Notes under the pieces: generated by a model
The model's input: only the letters and a program-made list of their open reading frames with translations
The model's database searches: none
What the model was told of the DNA's origin: nothing
Part shown: positions 1 to 7,702 of the stretch, piece after piece
Layout: the number at the start of each line of letters is the position of its first letter
Numbering within the stretch: position 1 is the stretch's first letter
DNA from: an uncultured Armatimonadota bacterium
GTDB taxonomy: Bacteria > Armatimonadota > Fimbriimonadia > Fimbriimonadales > Fimbriimonadaceae
Length of the DNA: 32,863 nucleotides
NCBI GenBank assembly: GCA_903833215.1
Contig: CAILEM010000103.1
Span: 1-32,863 of the forward strand
Reading direction: 5' to 3'
Made by a program: the position numbers and the translations under genes

Positions 1-7
1 CGTCGCG

Positions 8-1261
8 ATGCGCGAAGCGGCGGAAGCGGTTCGGAATGTGCAGGGGCACAGCGAGCAGTGGGCTTCGATGAGGGCGGGTATCGCGGAGCTGGCGGGGGTG
101 GACCCCGACCAAGAGTTGATGCGACTGGCGAGGGAGTTGCCGCAGTCGATGGGGCCTGGCCTCTTACTGGTTCGGCGGCAGTTGCAGAGAGGTATTGTGG
201 ATATTCCTTTGTTCTCGCACCTAGAAGGTCTTGGTAGCGCCGAAGCTGCGCATCACCTGTCAAACGTTGAGCGTACTCGGGGGGATCTGGAAGCAGCCAG
301 GTATCACGCGGCTATTTCGCTTCAGCTTGAGACGGCAAATCCGCAGTATTTGGACCAGCTTGCCGATATCGAGATCTCGCTTGAGGGGAATCTACCTCCT
401 CTTATCCTTGAGAACCGGCGAGACGTGCTTGTCGGTCCCCATGTTGGAAAGCTTGGTCCCGCCTCGCTTCACCGCTCGGTAGTTATCGTTAGCTACAACT
501 CGGCTTCGCTGATTGAAGAATGCGTATCGCGGGTTCTTAGATCTATTGGCGAGGGCGATGAAGTGATCGTTGTCGACAACGCTTCTTCGGATTCCACGCT
601 TTCTATTGTCTCTTCTCTGGCAGACCCGAGACTGCTTGTTCTGCCGCAAGCCGAAAACCTTGGTTACTCGAAGGCGTGCAACCTCGGCATTCTCGCATCC
701 CGCGGAGCGCAGATTGCGCTGCTGAACCCCGATGCTTTCGTGGAGGACTGCTGGCTTGAAAAGCTGGGAGAAGCACTGACACCTGGAGTCGGCGCAGTGG
801 GTCCGGTGTGCGATATGGTCGCGGGGGAGCAGTTCGTCGGTCAATACATCGGTGACCGGCGTCCACGGCCAGGTGAGATCTCGCAGATTCTTGAAGCGGA
901 GCAGGCGGGGGTGACCAGGCCTACGAAGCTCTTGATGGGAGTTTGCCTTCTGCTATCTCGCGAAGTCCTGGACCAGCACGGCCTGCTCTGCGAGGAAACC
1001 GAGCTCGGCGCTGACGACCTTGAACTCTCATGGCGGCTCTGCCAGCTTGGATACAAGTTGAAAGTCGTCACGAGCGTGTTCGTGCATCACGTGGGCGGTG
1101 CCAGCTTTGCAAGTCTGCCGTCGCTGGAAAGACGCAAGCGCATTCGCCGAAGCGACAAAGCGCTCATTCGGCGGCTGGTGGCTTACTACGGAGCCGGCAA
1201 AGTGCCGAGTTCGTATGAGATCTTTGGCTGCGACATTTTTGCGGAGGCGCTTGCACGATAG
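8..1261 (+). CDS. Family 2 glycosyltransferase with helical N-terminal region (left end open)
   Basis: This is probably an inverting GT-A glycosyltransferase that moves a sugar from a nucleotide donor onto a cell-surface glycan; the substrate cannot be told. The GT2 core runs from about residue 157 to 370. It opens with VVIVSYNSASLIEECV, followed by the nucleotide-binding strand VIVVDNASSDST (186-197), NLGYSKACNLGI (217-228), and NPDA (240-243) in the place of the DXD metal motif. ADDLELSWRL near residue 340 resembles the catalytic-base/acceptor segment of rhamnosyltransferase-like GT2 enzymes. Residues 1-150 are helical with TPR-like character (GDLEAARYHAAISLQLE). The frame stays open to the left edge of the window and no ribosome site is visible before the ATG at 8, so the true start may lie outside. 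It ends 53 nt before the RHS gene. Confidence 0.85.
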   Translation: MREAAEAVRNVQGHSEQWASMRAGIAELAGVDPDQELMRLARELPQSMGPGLLLVRRQLQRGIVDIPLFSHLEGLGSAEAAHHLSNVERTRGDLEAARYHAAISLQLETANPQYLDQLADIEISLEGNLPPLILENRRDVLVGPHVGKLGPASLHRSVVIVSYNSASLIEECVSRVLRSIGEGDEVIVVDNASSDSTLSIVSSLADPRLLVLPQAENLGYSKACNLGILASRGAQIALLNPDAFVEDCWLEKLGEALTPGVGAVGPVCDMVAGEQFVGQYIGDRRPRPGEISQILEAEQAGVTRPTKLLMGVCLLLSREVLDQHGLLCEETELGADDLELSWRLCQLGYKLKVVTSVFVHHVGGASFASLPSLERRKRIRRSDKALIRRLVAYYGAGKVPSSYEIFGCDIFAEALAR

Positions 1262-1314
1262 CTCTGCTGAACCGATTTGCCGAAATGATTCCACTTAGAT
1301 AAGGAGTAGGTTCG

Positions 1315-2157
1315 ATGCCAACAACAAATTACATCTGCACTCACGGGATGGTCTGGGGAGAGATCTCAGACACTGGCGTAACTCGGAGCTACGGTCACGA
1401 TGCTCTTGGCTCGGTGACCGAAACCTTCGTCAACGGGGCACTTGAGAACACGTATCGGTACAAGCCTTACGGTGGCCTCCTTGCGAAGACGGGCACTGGG
1501 GCAGACCCTCGTTTTCTTTGGAACGGTGGGAGTGGTTACAGGACGACCACTCTTCCACAATCCTCATACTACGTGCGCCGACGGCACTATTCCAATATCT
1601 CAGCCCTGTGGACTTCGGGAGATCCAGTGTGGCCAACTCAGCCATTATTGGTATATGTCGCAAGTGACCCGGTCAATGGAGTTGATCCATCAGGTATGTG
1701 TAGGCGTCAACAGACAATCAGGACCGGCACATGCCACGTATACAAAGGAAATACAAAAATTGGCGATAAAGATATGTACAAGTCTTATGTTAGCATCGAT
1801 GAATGTACTACTTGCGCCGACGAGGTCAAACTTTGGTGGATTAAAATCGTCAATAACGTAGATGGGTCGGGTTTTGGGTGCGCTAACGTGCGGAGCACGA
1901 GCGGATCTGTGAAGTGCGGCCCAGAAAAGTGGCAGGAACTGGGCTGTGACTTCCTGTATGGCGATTTCAACCCGATTACCGGAATAATGGGCGGTATCGG
2001 AAAGGAGATTTCCAGGTTAGCTTCCGGTAGATTTCAAATTTGCGATTCAAAATGGACAAATGCAATGTACATTGATTGTGAACTTAAATATATAGATTAC
2101 GAGGAGGAGAATCACTGCAGTGCATCGCACCACATTGGCACAACTTCGGGCCATTAG
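1315..2157 (+). CDS. Stand-alone RHS repeat-associated core protein with Cys-rich C-terminal tip
   Basis: Residues 1-127 match the RHS repeat-associated core: DALGSVTETFVNGALENTYR, KPYGGLLAKTGTGADPRF, YYVRRRHYS, then SDPVNGVDPSG at 117-127, the boundary after which polymorphic toxins carry their variable tip. The 150-residue tip is not recognised. It has ten cysteines, which suggests disulphide bonding outside the cytoplasm. The usual large YD-repeat shell (over 1000 residues) is absent and there is no signal peptide. AAGGAG about 8 nt before the ATG supports this start, so the gene appears complete rather than a simple truncation. The core is somewhat degenerate (RRRHYSNISALWTSGDP against the usual RARYYD...DP). 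It could be a tip cassette, a displaced RHS C-terminus or a decaying relic. A membrane-anchored unknown gene follows 43 nt downstream. RHS assignment is sure; function is not. Confidence 0.8.
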   Translation: MPTTNYICTHGMVWGEISDTGVTRSYGHDALGSVTETFVNGALENTYRYKPYGGLLAKTGTGADPRFLWNGGSGYRTTTLPQSSYYVRRRHYSNISALWTSGDPVWPTQPLLVYVASDPVNGVDPSGMCRRQQTIRTGTCHVYKGNTKIGDKDMYKSYVSIDECTTCADEVKLWWIKIVNNVDGSGFGCANVRSTSGSVKCGPEKWQELGCDFLYGDFNPITGIMGGIGKEISRLASGRFQICDSKWTNAMYIDCELKYIDYEEENHCSASHHIGTTSGH

Positions 2158-2200
2158 CTGGATGGTGTGATTTGGCAAGCACTTCGGAGGCGACATTAAA

Positions 2201-2806
2201 GTGAAAGTAAGTAACTCAGGAATTAGGATCGGGCAACTGCTGGTCGTAGCGTTGATAGCCGTTGTTACCTTCTTCGAAGCGTCGAGAGCATTTCATGCCT
2301 TGACCAGCTCTCGGTCGCCAAAATCAACTGTTGATGGGGATTTTCGGACTCCCTACAGCCTCCATGACCCCACTATTGTCGATCCGATAGCTCGTCTTGC
2401 ATTTGGACGGAAACCTCTGGTTCTGATTCCACGTGGCTTTTCACTGTGGCGAGCAGACTTGCAGTGCGTCTCTTTTGACCCCGACAATAATATTTGGATT
2501 CTTGGCGAGGATTTTGTAAACATATCGAGCAAGCGGATTTCACGCTTCACTATCTTTCAGACACTCCCTGTGTCATCTAAATCGGCAAATGAAACCTGGG
2601 GAATGAAGATCGTGACCCAGAGGTCTGGTCAGATCGGTGATGGAGATCGTGCGAAGGTGGATCATGCAGCAACTGCAATGCGCAGAGTGGATGGAATGGA
2701 TTTGCTAGCTGTTAGTTATGATCTTGATCAACCTAGTTTGGGTCGAATTCTGGATGCGCTCGCGGCGAGGAAAGATAAAGAATATGATGGGTCAAGAGAT
2801 AGATGA
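2201..2806 (+). CDS. Membrane-anchored protein of unknown function, next to RHS tip gene
   Basis: I do not recognise this 201-aa protein. It begins with GTG, preceded by GGAGG at 2186-2190. Residues 10-28 form one hydrophobic segment (IGQLLVVALIAVVTFFEAS), so it is probably a single-pass membrane protein with the rest outside the cytoplasm. The extracytoplasmic part has no motif I can name. It lies 43 nt after the RHS tip gene on the same strand. That is where an immunity protein would sit and a membrane anchor would suit an extracytoplasmic toxin, but this is a guess from position only. Coding is supported by the ribosome site, the length and the anchor. Confidence 0.6.
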   Translation: MKVSNSGIRIGQLLVVALIAVVTFFEASRAFHALTSSRSPKSTVDGDFRTPYSLHDPTIVDPIARLAFGRKPLVLIPRGFSLWRADLQCVSFDPDNNIWILGEDFVNISSKRISRFTIFQTLPVSSKSANETWGMKIVTQRSGQIGDGDRAKVDHAATAMRRVDGMDLLAVSYDLDQPSLGRILDALAARKDKEYDGSRDR

Positions 2807-2906
2807 ACCAAATCCTGGCTTAAATCCTTTGGAATGCGCAAAGATTGAGACGGGAACGACCTATCACTACACAGGATTTGGACTGGCAATGCCGTGGGGT
2901 GGCTAG
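2784..2906 (+). CDS. Possible 40-aa ORF at the end of the RHS cassette
   Basis: A short frame starts at ATGATG, overlaps the end of the preceding gene by 23 nt, and has GAGG about 13 nt upstream. The end of the product (TGTTYHYTGFGLAMPWGG) is rich in Gly and aromatic residues and resembles the last part of a larger protein. It could be a small gene, a broken RHS tip fragment, or chance. No family is recognised. Confidence 0.3.
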   Translation: MMGQEIDEPNPGLNPLECAKIETGTTYHYTGFGLAMPWGG

Positions 2907-2993
2907 CGAAAGAAGTTGAATGCCACAGACCGCCGGAATCCAAAATCACGACCGCTATTTGAGCATACAAGAAATTCCCTTCGAATTTTTGTC

Positions 2994-4439
2994 TCAAAGC
3001 GTGAAGAAGAATGTCGCACCCTTGCCGACTTCTGCCTCGGCCCAGATCGCTCCTCCGTGTCGTCGGACGATGCGCTGGACGGTTGCCAGGCCGATTCCTG
3101 AACCTGCGAATTCCCTTGGGCTATGAAGACGCTCAAAGGGTTGGAACAGCTTGCCGCTTTCCTCCATATTGAATCCGACCCCGTTGTCTTTTACGAAAAA
3201 TGGCCCAGACTGGTTTGCCCGACCGAGTTCAATGGTAGGTGCATCTGCCTTCGCCGTGAATTTGACCGCATTGCGGAAGAGGTTATCAAGCACGGCGCGC
3301 AGCATACGCCGGTCTGCGAAGACTGCCAAATTCGGTTCAATCGTGATTTGGATCGCCTCATTCCCGGCTTGTTGCCGCAGTTCTTGGGCGATCGTTTCCG
3401 CGAGTTGGCTCACGTCAACTTGTTCGCGAGTCAGTTCAACATTGGTTAGTCGTGAGAGCGAAAGCAGGGCGGAAACGAGTTCATCCATCCGCTTCGCTGA
3501 CGCACGGATGCGGCCGATAAAATCGATGCCCTCACTATCCAGCTTGTCCTCATAATCTTGGAACAGCGCGTAGGCGAAGCCGTCGATGCTTCGCAGCGGC
3601 GCGCGCAGGTCGTGAGACACCGAGTAGCAGAACGCCTCGAGCTCCCGGTTGGCGGCCTCCAACTCAGTCGTCCTTTGCCGAACCCTCTCTTCCAGTTCCG
3701 CATTCAGGCGCCGCACTTCTTCTTCAGCGTCCTTTTGAGCAGTGATATCGACAACAAAAGCGACAGCTTCCTCTCGGTTAGGTCCAACCAAAATGAAGCC
3801 GATCAAGACATGGATGCGACGCCCCGACTTGCTAATGTACTCCTTCTCGTAGGTCTTGCTTGTTCCCGAAACCTTGGCCTCTCCGATGGCTTCATAGTCG
3901 AGGTGAAGGAATTCCGTCGGTGTGAGTGCATCCCATCGAATGACGCCCTGGACAAGTTCTTCTCGGGTGTATTCAACGAGGTCCAAGAACGCATTGTTCG
4001 CTTCCAGGACCCGCCCATCCAGGTGGGAGAAGATCATGCCAATCGGGGCGAAATCGACAAAAGCCTGAAGGCGTTCCTCGGTGCGTTGGGCCCGCACTCC
4101 CTTTCCGCGTAGCGGTCCAGGGTCATCACTTACGACGGTGCACGTTTGATTGTCGCCGGGAAGAAAGGTGGTTTTCCAAGATCTGCCTTCGTGGCGATTT
4201 GGAAAAGTGTGTTGGATCAAGCCACTTTGTCCGCCCACGGCTTGCTCCATTGGCGTTTGGTATTTCGAGGCCAAAAGCTCGCCGTAAATTTCACGAGCGG
4301 GAAGCCCGATGACCTCGTCTGAGGATATGCCGTAGCACTCCAAGAGTGCTTTGTTACCATATAGGCAGAGCCCATTGGAGTCGAAAACACCCACCTGATG
4401 TGGAATAGCTCCCGACAATAGATCAAGGTCGATCATCAT
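2994..4439 (-). CDS. PAS-domain sensor histidine kinase, soluble
   Basis: This is a cytoplasmic two-component sensor kinase of about 481 residues without membrane segments. In the longer numbering from GTG 4448, a PAS domain covers about 9-70, a second PAS plus PAC covers 127-240 (ending FVVDITAQKDAEEE), a coiled coil spans 241-272, and the HisKA H-box is YSVSHDLRAPLRSIDGF with the phosphorylated His at 279. The HATPase domain has N393 (DNLFRNAVKFT), G1 DNGVGF (421-426) and G2 GSGIGLA (449-455). The H-box is of the phytochrome-like type, whose usual partner is an Rcp1-like single-domain regulator; one is encoded at 17833. I chose ATG 4439 because TATGGT at 4449-4454 ends 9 nt before it. GTG 4448 directly abuts that box, and ATG 4436 is also possible. 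No ribosome site is present. It diverges from mutL. Confidence 0.9.
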   Translation of the reverse strand: MMIDLDLLSGAIPHQVGVFDSNGLCLYGNKALLECYGISSDEVIGLPAREIYGELLASKYQTPMEQAVGGQSGLIQHTFPNRHEGRSWKTTFLPGDNQTCTVVSDDPGPLRGKGVRAQRTEERLQAFVDFAPIGMIFSHLDGRVLEANNAFLDLVEYTREELVQGVIRWDALTPTEFLHLDYEAIGEAKVSGTSKTYEKEYISKSGRRIHVLIGFILVGPNREEAVAFVVDITAQKDAEEEVRRLNAELEERVRQRTTELEAANRELEAFCYSVSHDLRAPLRSIDGFAYALFQDYEDKLDSEGIDFIGRIRASAKRMDELVSALLSLSRLTNVELTREQVDVSQLAETIAQELRQQAGNEAIQITIEPNLAVFADRRMLRAVLDNLFRNAVKFTAKADAPTIELGRANQSGPFFVKDNGVGFNMEESGKLFQPFERLHSPREFAGSGIGLATVQRIVRRHGGAIWAEAEVGKGATFFFTL

Positions 4440-4448
4440 GCCGGTCAC

Positions 4449-4454
4449 ACCATA
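4449..4454 (-). promoter_or_regulatory. Candidate -10 box (TATGGT) for the PAS histidine kinase
   Basis: On the minus strand TATGGT fits TANNNT and ends 9 nt before ATG 4439. Transcription would then begin at or within 3 nt of the start codon. No -35 element is clear. Confidence 0.35.
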
Positions 4455-4562
4455 ACGACTTCAGAGAGATTGGTCAAGTAGTTATTTCTAGGACTGCGCG
4501 GATTTCGGTCAGGGATTTGTGGCCAAGGATCATAGAACAAGGGCGCTGGTCTGCTCTCCGTG

Positions 4563-4568
4563 TAAACT
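4563..4568 (+). promoter_or_regulatory. Candidate -10 box (TAAACT) placing mutL on a leaderless mRNA
   Basis: TAAACT ends 6 nt before the mutL ATG at 4575, so the predicted first transcribed base is the A of the start codon. No Shine-Dalgarno sequence occurs before the gene. Confidence 0.5.
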
Positions 4569-4574
4569 TTATCC

Positions 4575-6356
4575 ATGTCCACCGTTCACCTGCTTGACCT
4601 CCATACGGTGAACCAGATCGCAGCCGGTGAAGTTGTCGAACGACCTGCCTCGGTCGTGAAAGAACTGGTTGAGAACGCGCTGGACGCCGGAGCGACCCGC
4701 ATTGACATCGAACTCGTCGATAGCGGAAAGACCCTGATCCGGGTGACGGATAACGGGATTGGAATGGACTTGGATGACGCCAACCAGGCCCTCATGCGGC
4801 ATGCGACTTCCAAGATTGCCTCGGTCGATGACCTTCAGCTTGTGCGAACGCTTGGATTTCGAGGGGAAGCTCTTCCTTCCATCGCATCGGTCTCCCGAAT
4901 GACTCTGTCAACGGGTCGCACAGACGGCTTGCGAACCCAACTTCATGTCGAGGACTCCCAGATCGGATCTCCTGGTGGCGCGGCGGGTCCCAAGGGAACC
5001 GAGATTCTGGTCGAGGATCTTTTCTACAACACGCCTGCTCGCCTGAAGTTTTTGAAGAGTGACTCCACGGAGTTAGGGCAATCCCTTGAGCACGTATCCC
5101 GCTACGCGGTCGCCTATCCGCACGTCGCGTTCCAACTGACCCACAACGGACAAATCGGGCTCAAAACTTCCGGTGGGGGAGACATGCAAGAGGCGATTTC
5201 GGACGTGTGGGGAAGGGACATGGCAAGAAGTTTGGCCCAGGTCAATCTTCAGGCGGCAGGGATGGCCCTCAGCGGATTCGTAAGCCCTCCCCACGTCACG
5301 AAGCCAACCCGCGCCTTCCAATATCTCTTTGTGAACGGGCGGCCCGTCCGCACACGAACTCTTACTGCCGCCATCGATCAGGCGTTTAGGGATCTGACAC
5401 CGGAAAAGCGTTTCCCACTCTTGGTGTTGATGATTGAGATCGACCCGAGTCGGATCGACGTCAATGTCTCCCCTACCAAGAGCGAAGTAAAGTTCCAGCA
5501 AGAGGGACAGGCGTTTGATGCGATTCGGATCGCGCTGAAATCAGCCTTGATGGATCACGGCATGATGCCCAATGCCGCCGGGGTCGCCGCCGCAAACGAA
5601 GCCCTCGCCGCTATCCGTGCTGCGAATACACCTGAAGTTTTTGACTATCGATCGTATGGTACGACGCCGTCGACTTCGGGTGAGGCAACCGAACCTCTTT
5701 TACTCCAGGCGCATAACGTCGACGTTCCCATGCCTGTGTTCCAGGTCGCGGACCAGGCGCTGCCGTTCATCTCCCTTCTCGATGGACTACGCGTGATTGG
5801 TCAGGCGATGAATACCTTCATCATTGCCGAGACCAAGCACGGGGTCGTGGTCGTGGATCAGCACGTTGCCCATGAGAGGATCCTCTACGAATACCTGTGT
5901 GGCGTAAAGGGAGTGACGGCGATTGAGAAGCAGGTGCTTTTGGTTCCCCAAACTTTGCACCTTGATCGTCGCTCCGCTCTTCTCTTGCGGGAGCGTCTTC
6001 AAGAGGTTATCGATGTGGGCTTCGAGCTTGAGCCGTTCGGCGGAGAGAGCTACGTCGTGCGAGCGGTACCGGCTGCGATCAAAAACAAGGATGCCTTGAA
6101 GGTTCTGCGCGACTTGGTCGATGAACTCGTCGAGGCCTCGGTGACTCGAAGGCTAGTGCCCACCCGCGAGCAAATTTGGATCACAAGCTCGTGCAAGATG
6201 GCGGTGAAAGCGGGCGACCCGCTCAGCATCACCGAAATGGAAAAGCTACTGGTGGACCTCGCCACCACCGAGAATCCATACCTGTGTCCGCATGGACGAC
6301 CCATCACGATTACGCTGGGTCGCGACGCGCTCTTTCGCTTGTTCAAGCGAACCTAA
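4575..6356 (+). CDS. mutL: DNA mismatch repair protein MutL, endonuclease type
   Basis: MutL couples mismatch recognition by MutS to strand incision. The GHKL ATPase half is intact: ELVENALDAGA (30-40), DNGIGM (59-64) and GFRGEAL (94-100). A low-complexity linker runs from about 345 to 400. The C-terminal dimerisation half carries the metal-dependent nicking site of MutL proteins from bacteria without MutH: DQHVAHERILYE (from D428), SCKMAVKAGD near 538, and CPHGRP (571-576). At 593 residues it is of normal length. It is transcribed apart from mutS, which is not in the window. The start is set by the family N-terminus (HLLDLHTVNQIAAGEVVERP) and by a TAAACT box 6 nt upstream. It diverges from the sensor kinase across 135 bp. 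Confidence 0.97.
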   Translation: MSTVHLLDLHTVNQIAAGEVVERPASVVKELVENALDAGATRIDIELVDSGKTLIRVTDNGIGMDLDDANQALMRHATSKIASVDDLQLVRTLGFRGEALPSIASVSRMTLSTGRTDGLRTQLHVEDSQIGSPGGAAGPKGTEILVEDLFYNTPARLKFLKSDSTELGQSLEHVSRYAVAYPHVAFQLTHNGQIGLKTSGGGDMQEAISDVWGRDMARSLAQVNLQAAGMALSGFVSPPHVTKPTRAFQYLFVNGRPVRTRTLTAAIDQAFRDLTPEKRFPLLVLMIEIDPSRIDVNVSPTKSEVKFQQEGQAFDAIRIALKSALMDHGMMPNAAGVAAANEALAAIRAANTPEVFDYRSYGTTPSTSGEATEPLLLQAHNVDVPMPVFQVADQALPFISLLDGLRVIGQAMNTFIIAETKHGVVVVDQHVAHERILYEYLCGVKGVTAIEKQVLLVPQTLHLDRRSALLLRERLQEVIDVGFELEPFGGESYVVRAVPAAIKNKDALKVLRDLVDELVEASVTRRLVPTREQIWITSSCKMAVKAGDPLSITEMEKLLVDLATTENPYLCPHGRPITITLGRDALFRLFKRT

Positions 6357-6405
6357 TCTTGCGGTTAGTTATCCGCCACCGGTGACGGGAAATCGGCTCC
6401 GACTG

Positions 6406-6411
6406 TAAAAT
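6406..6411 (+). promoter_or_regulatory. Candidate -10 box (TAAAAT) for the LolA-like gene
   Basis: TAAAAT ends 7 nt before ATG 6419 and includes the first bases of the alternative ATG at 6410. If it is the promoter, 6410 cannot be the start and the mRNA begins at about 6418-6419. Confidence 0.5.
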
Positions 6412-6418
6412 GAAGCCC

Positions 6419-7108
6419 ATGAAGGATCTGAGAATTCAACTCAAAACGTCTTTTGTTTTTGGAGCAGTTCTAATGTCTGCTGCCTGGGCAAACGCTGCTG
6501 ACCCCAATGTCGAGGCGCTGCTGGCCAAAATGCGTGCCGCCTACGGAAGTGCGAAGTCGGTGACGTTTACGACTGAGACTGAAATTGGCAAGCAGAAAGT
6601 CGAGAGTTCATTCTCATTTCTGAGTCCTGGGAAGATCCGGCTCGCCCTCTCGAGTTCAACGTCCAAGACGGCGGGCGTGCTCCTGACACGTATCTCCGAT
6701 GGCAAAACGGTGAGTTCGAAGGCAGGCAAGCGCGCAGGGTTCAAAGATCAACCGTACACGCCGGATAGTTTTGTCGCTGGAGTTCCGGTGAACCTCGAGT
6801 CGATCTGCTTTTTTGATTGGGCTAAGCAGCTCTCCACGGCTCCAGGTAAGAACATGGAACACAGTTCTTTTAAGCTGCTCCTGAACCAAGACTGGCGAGG
6901 AAAGAAATGGACGGTTCTTGAAGAGACGGCAACCGCTCAGAAAATCGTATGCCACTACTTCATCGATCCCAAGACGAACTTCATTTGGAGAACGACCGTC
7001 AAAGCGATGCCGGGTGGAAATGCGCAGAACAATGCGGACTACCAAATCAGCCAGATGAACTTGGCGGCCAAGATCGACCCGTCGATTTTCAAAATCGTTC
7101 GTCTGTAA
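6419..7108 (+). CDS. Exported LolA/LolB-like fold protein
   Basis: The protein (229 aa from this start) has a classical signal peptide: a basic n-region (MKDLRIQLK), a hydrophobic core, and a likely cut after WANA. The mature part reads like the LolA-like family of periplasmic lipid- or lipoprotein-binding sheets: a short amphipathic helix (VEALLAKMRAAYGSAKSVTF), successive beta strands with conserved basic and aromatic residues (YFIDPKTNFIWRTTVKA), and an ending of the type DYQISQMNLAAKIDPSIFKI. Such proteins bind hydrophobic ligands, but this one need not be LolA itself. I prefer ATG 6419 over ATG 6410 because a TAAAAT box overlaps 6410 and ends 7 nt before 6419. The cupin gene follows 34 nt after its stop, possibly cotranscribed. 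Confidence 0.7.
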   Translation: MKDLRIQLKTSFVFGAVLMSAAWANAADPNVEALLAKMRAAYGSAKSVTFTTETEIGKQKVESSFSFLSPGKIRLALSSSTSKTAGVLLTRISDGKTVSSKAGKRAGFKDQPYTPDSFVAGVPVNLESICFFDWAKQLSTAPGKNMEHSSFKLLLNQDWRGKKWTVLEETATAQKIVCHYFIDPKTNFIWRTTVKAMPGGNAQNNADYQISQMNLAAKIDPSIFKIVRL

Positions 7109-7142
7109 GCGTCTTCAAAACGCTCCGTCTATGGATTGAAAA

Positions 7143-7520
7143 ATGAGCGACTCGCAGCAATTTTCATACAACACAAGGCTCGATATTCTCTGTCAGCCGC
7201 TTGAGCTCATTGATGTGGGGCAAATCGCCGATGATTGCCCTCATCAATGGTTTAACCAAACCCTGTGCGGGGTCAACGATTCGGTGGTGCGGATCGGTGT
7301 TGTCGAGGGCGATTACCACTGGCACAAACACGACAACGACGATGAATTCTTCTATGTCGTCGAAGGACGGCTGCTCATCGATTTGGAGGACCGAACGATC
7401 GAATTGCTGCCTAGGCAAGGAACGGTGATTCCCAAGGGGCTGCTACACCGACCTCGGGCCCCCATCCGAACGGTGATGTTGATGGTTGAGACGTCGGCGA
7501 TTGTTCCTACCGGTGACTGA
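7143..7520 (+). CDS. Small single-domain cupin protein
   Basis: This is a 125-residue cupin fold protein. Cupin motif 1 is YHWHKHDNDDEFFYVVEGRL (about 58-77), with the two His and the Glu that normally bind a divalent metal. Motif 2 is near GTVIPKGLLHRPRAP (about 97-111), with the expected Pro and His. Proteins of this size are usually grouped as mannose-6-phosphate isomerase-like cupins of unknown substrate; nothing here fixes the reaction. There is no signal peptide, so it is cytoplasmic. The start is 34 nt after the LolA-like gene with no strong ribosome site. Confidence 0.85.
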   Translation: MSDSQQFSYNTRLDILCQPLELIDVGQIADDCPHQWFNQTLCGVNDSVVRIGVVEGDYHWHKHDNDDEFFYVVEGRLLIDLEDRTIELLPRQGTVIPKGLLHRPRAPIRTVMLMVETSAIVPTGD

Positions 7521-7684
7521 CGGCTGGTCAGAATTGAACAACTTTCTCAAGGAAAGAGGAATCCCGTTACAGCCTTCACAGGGCCTACGAGAGCTTCCGT
7601 TCTTTGTAAGATCGCCTAGCCGCCGCTCAGAAGGCATACGACTTCGCGACGAGGTAGCAGCCAAAAGCCAAGAGTCAGGGCGAG

Positions 7685-7693
7685 TGATATAAT
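7685..7693 (+). promoter_or_regulatory. Extended -10 promoter (TGaTATAAT) for the serine hydrolase
   Basis: TGATATAAT is a perfect extended -10 element. Its TATAAT ends 9 nt before GTG 7703, so the mRNA would start about 2-3 nt before the start codon. No -35 match was found, as is common with an extended -10. Confidence 0.6.
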
Positions 7694-7702
7694 GCTCGAA
7701 TC

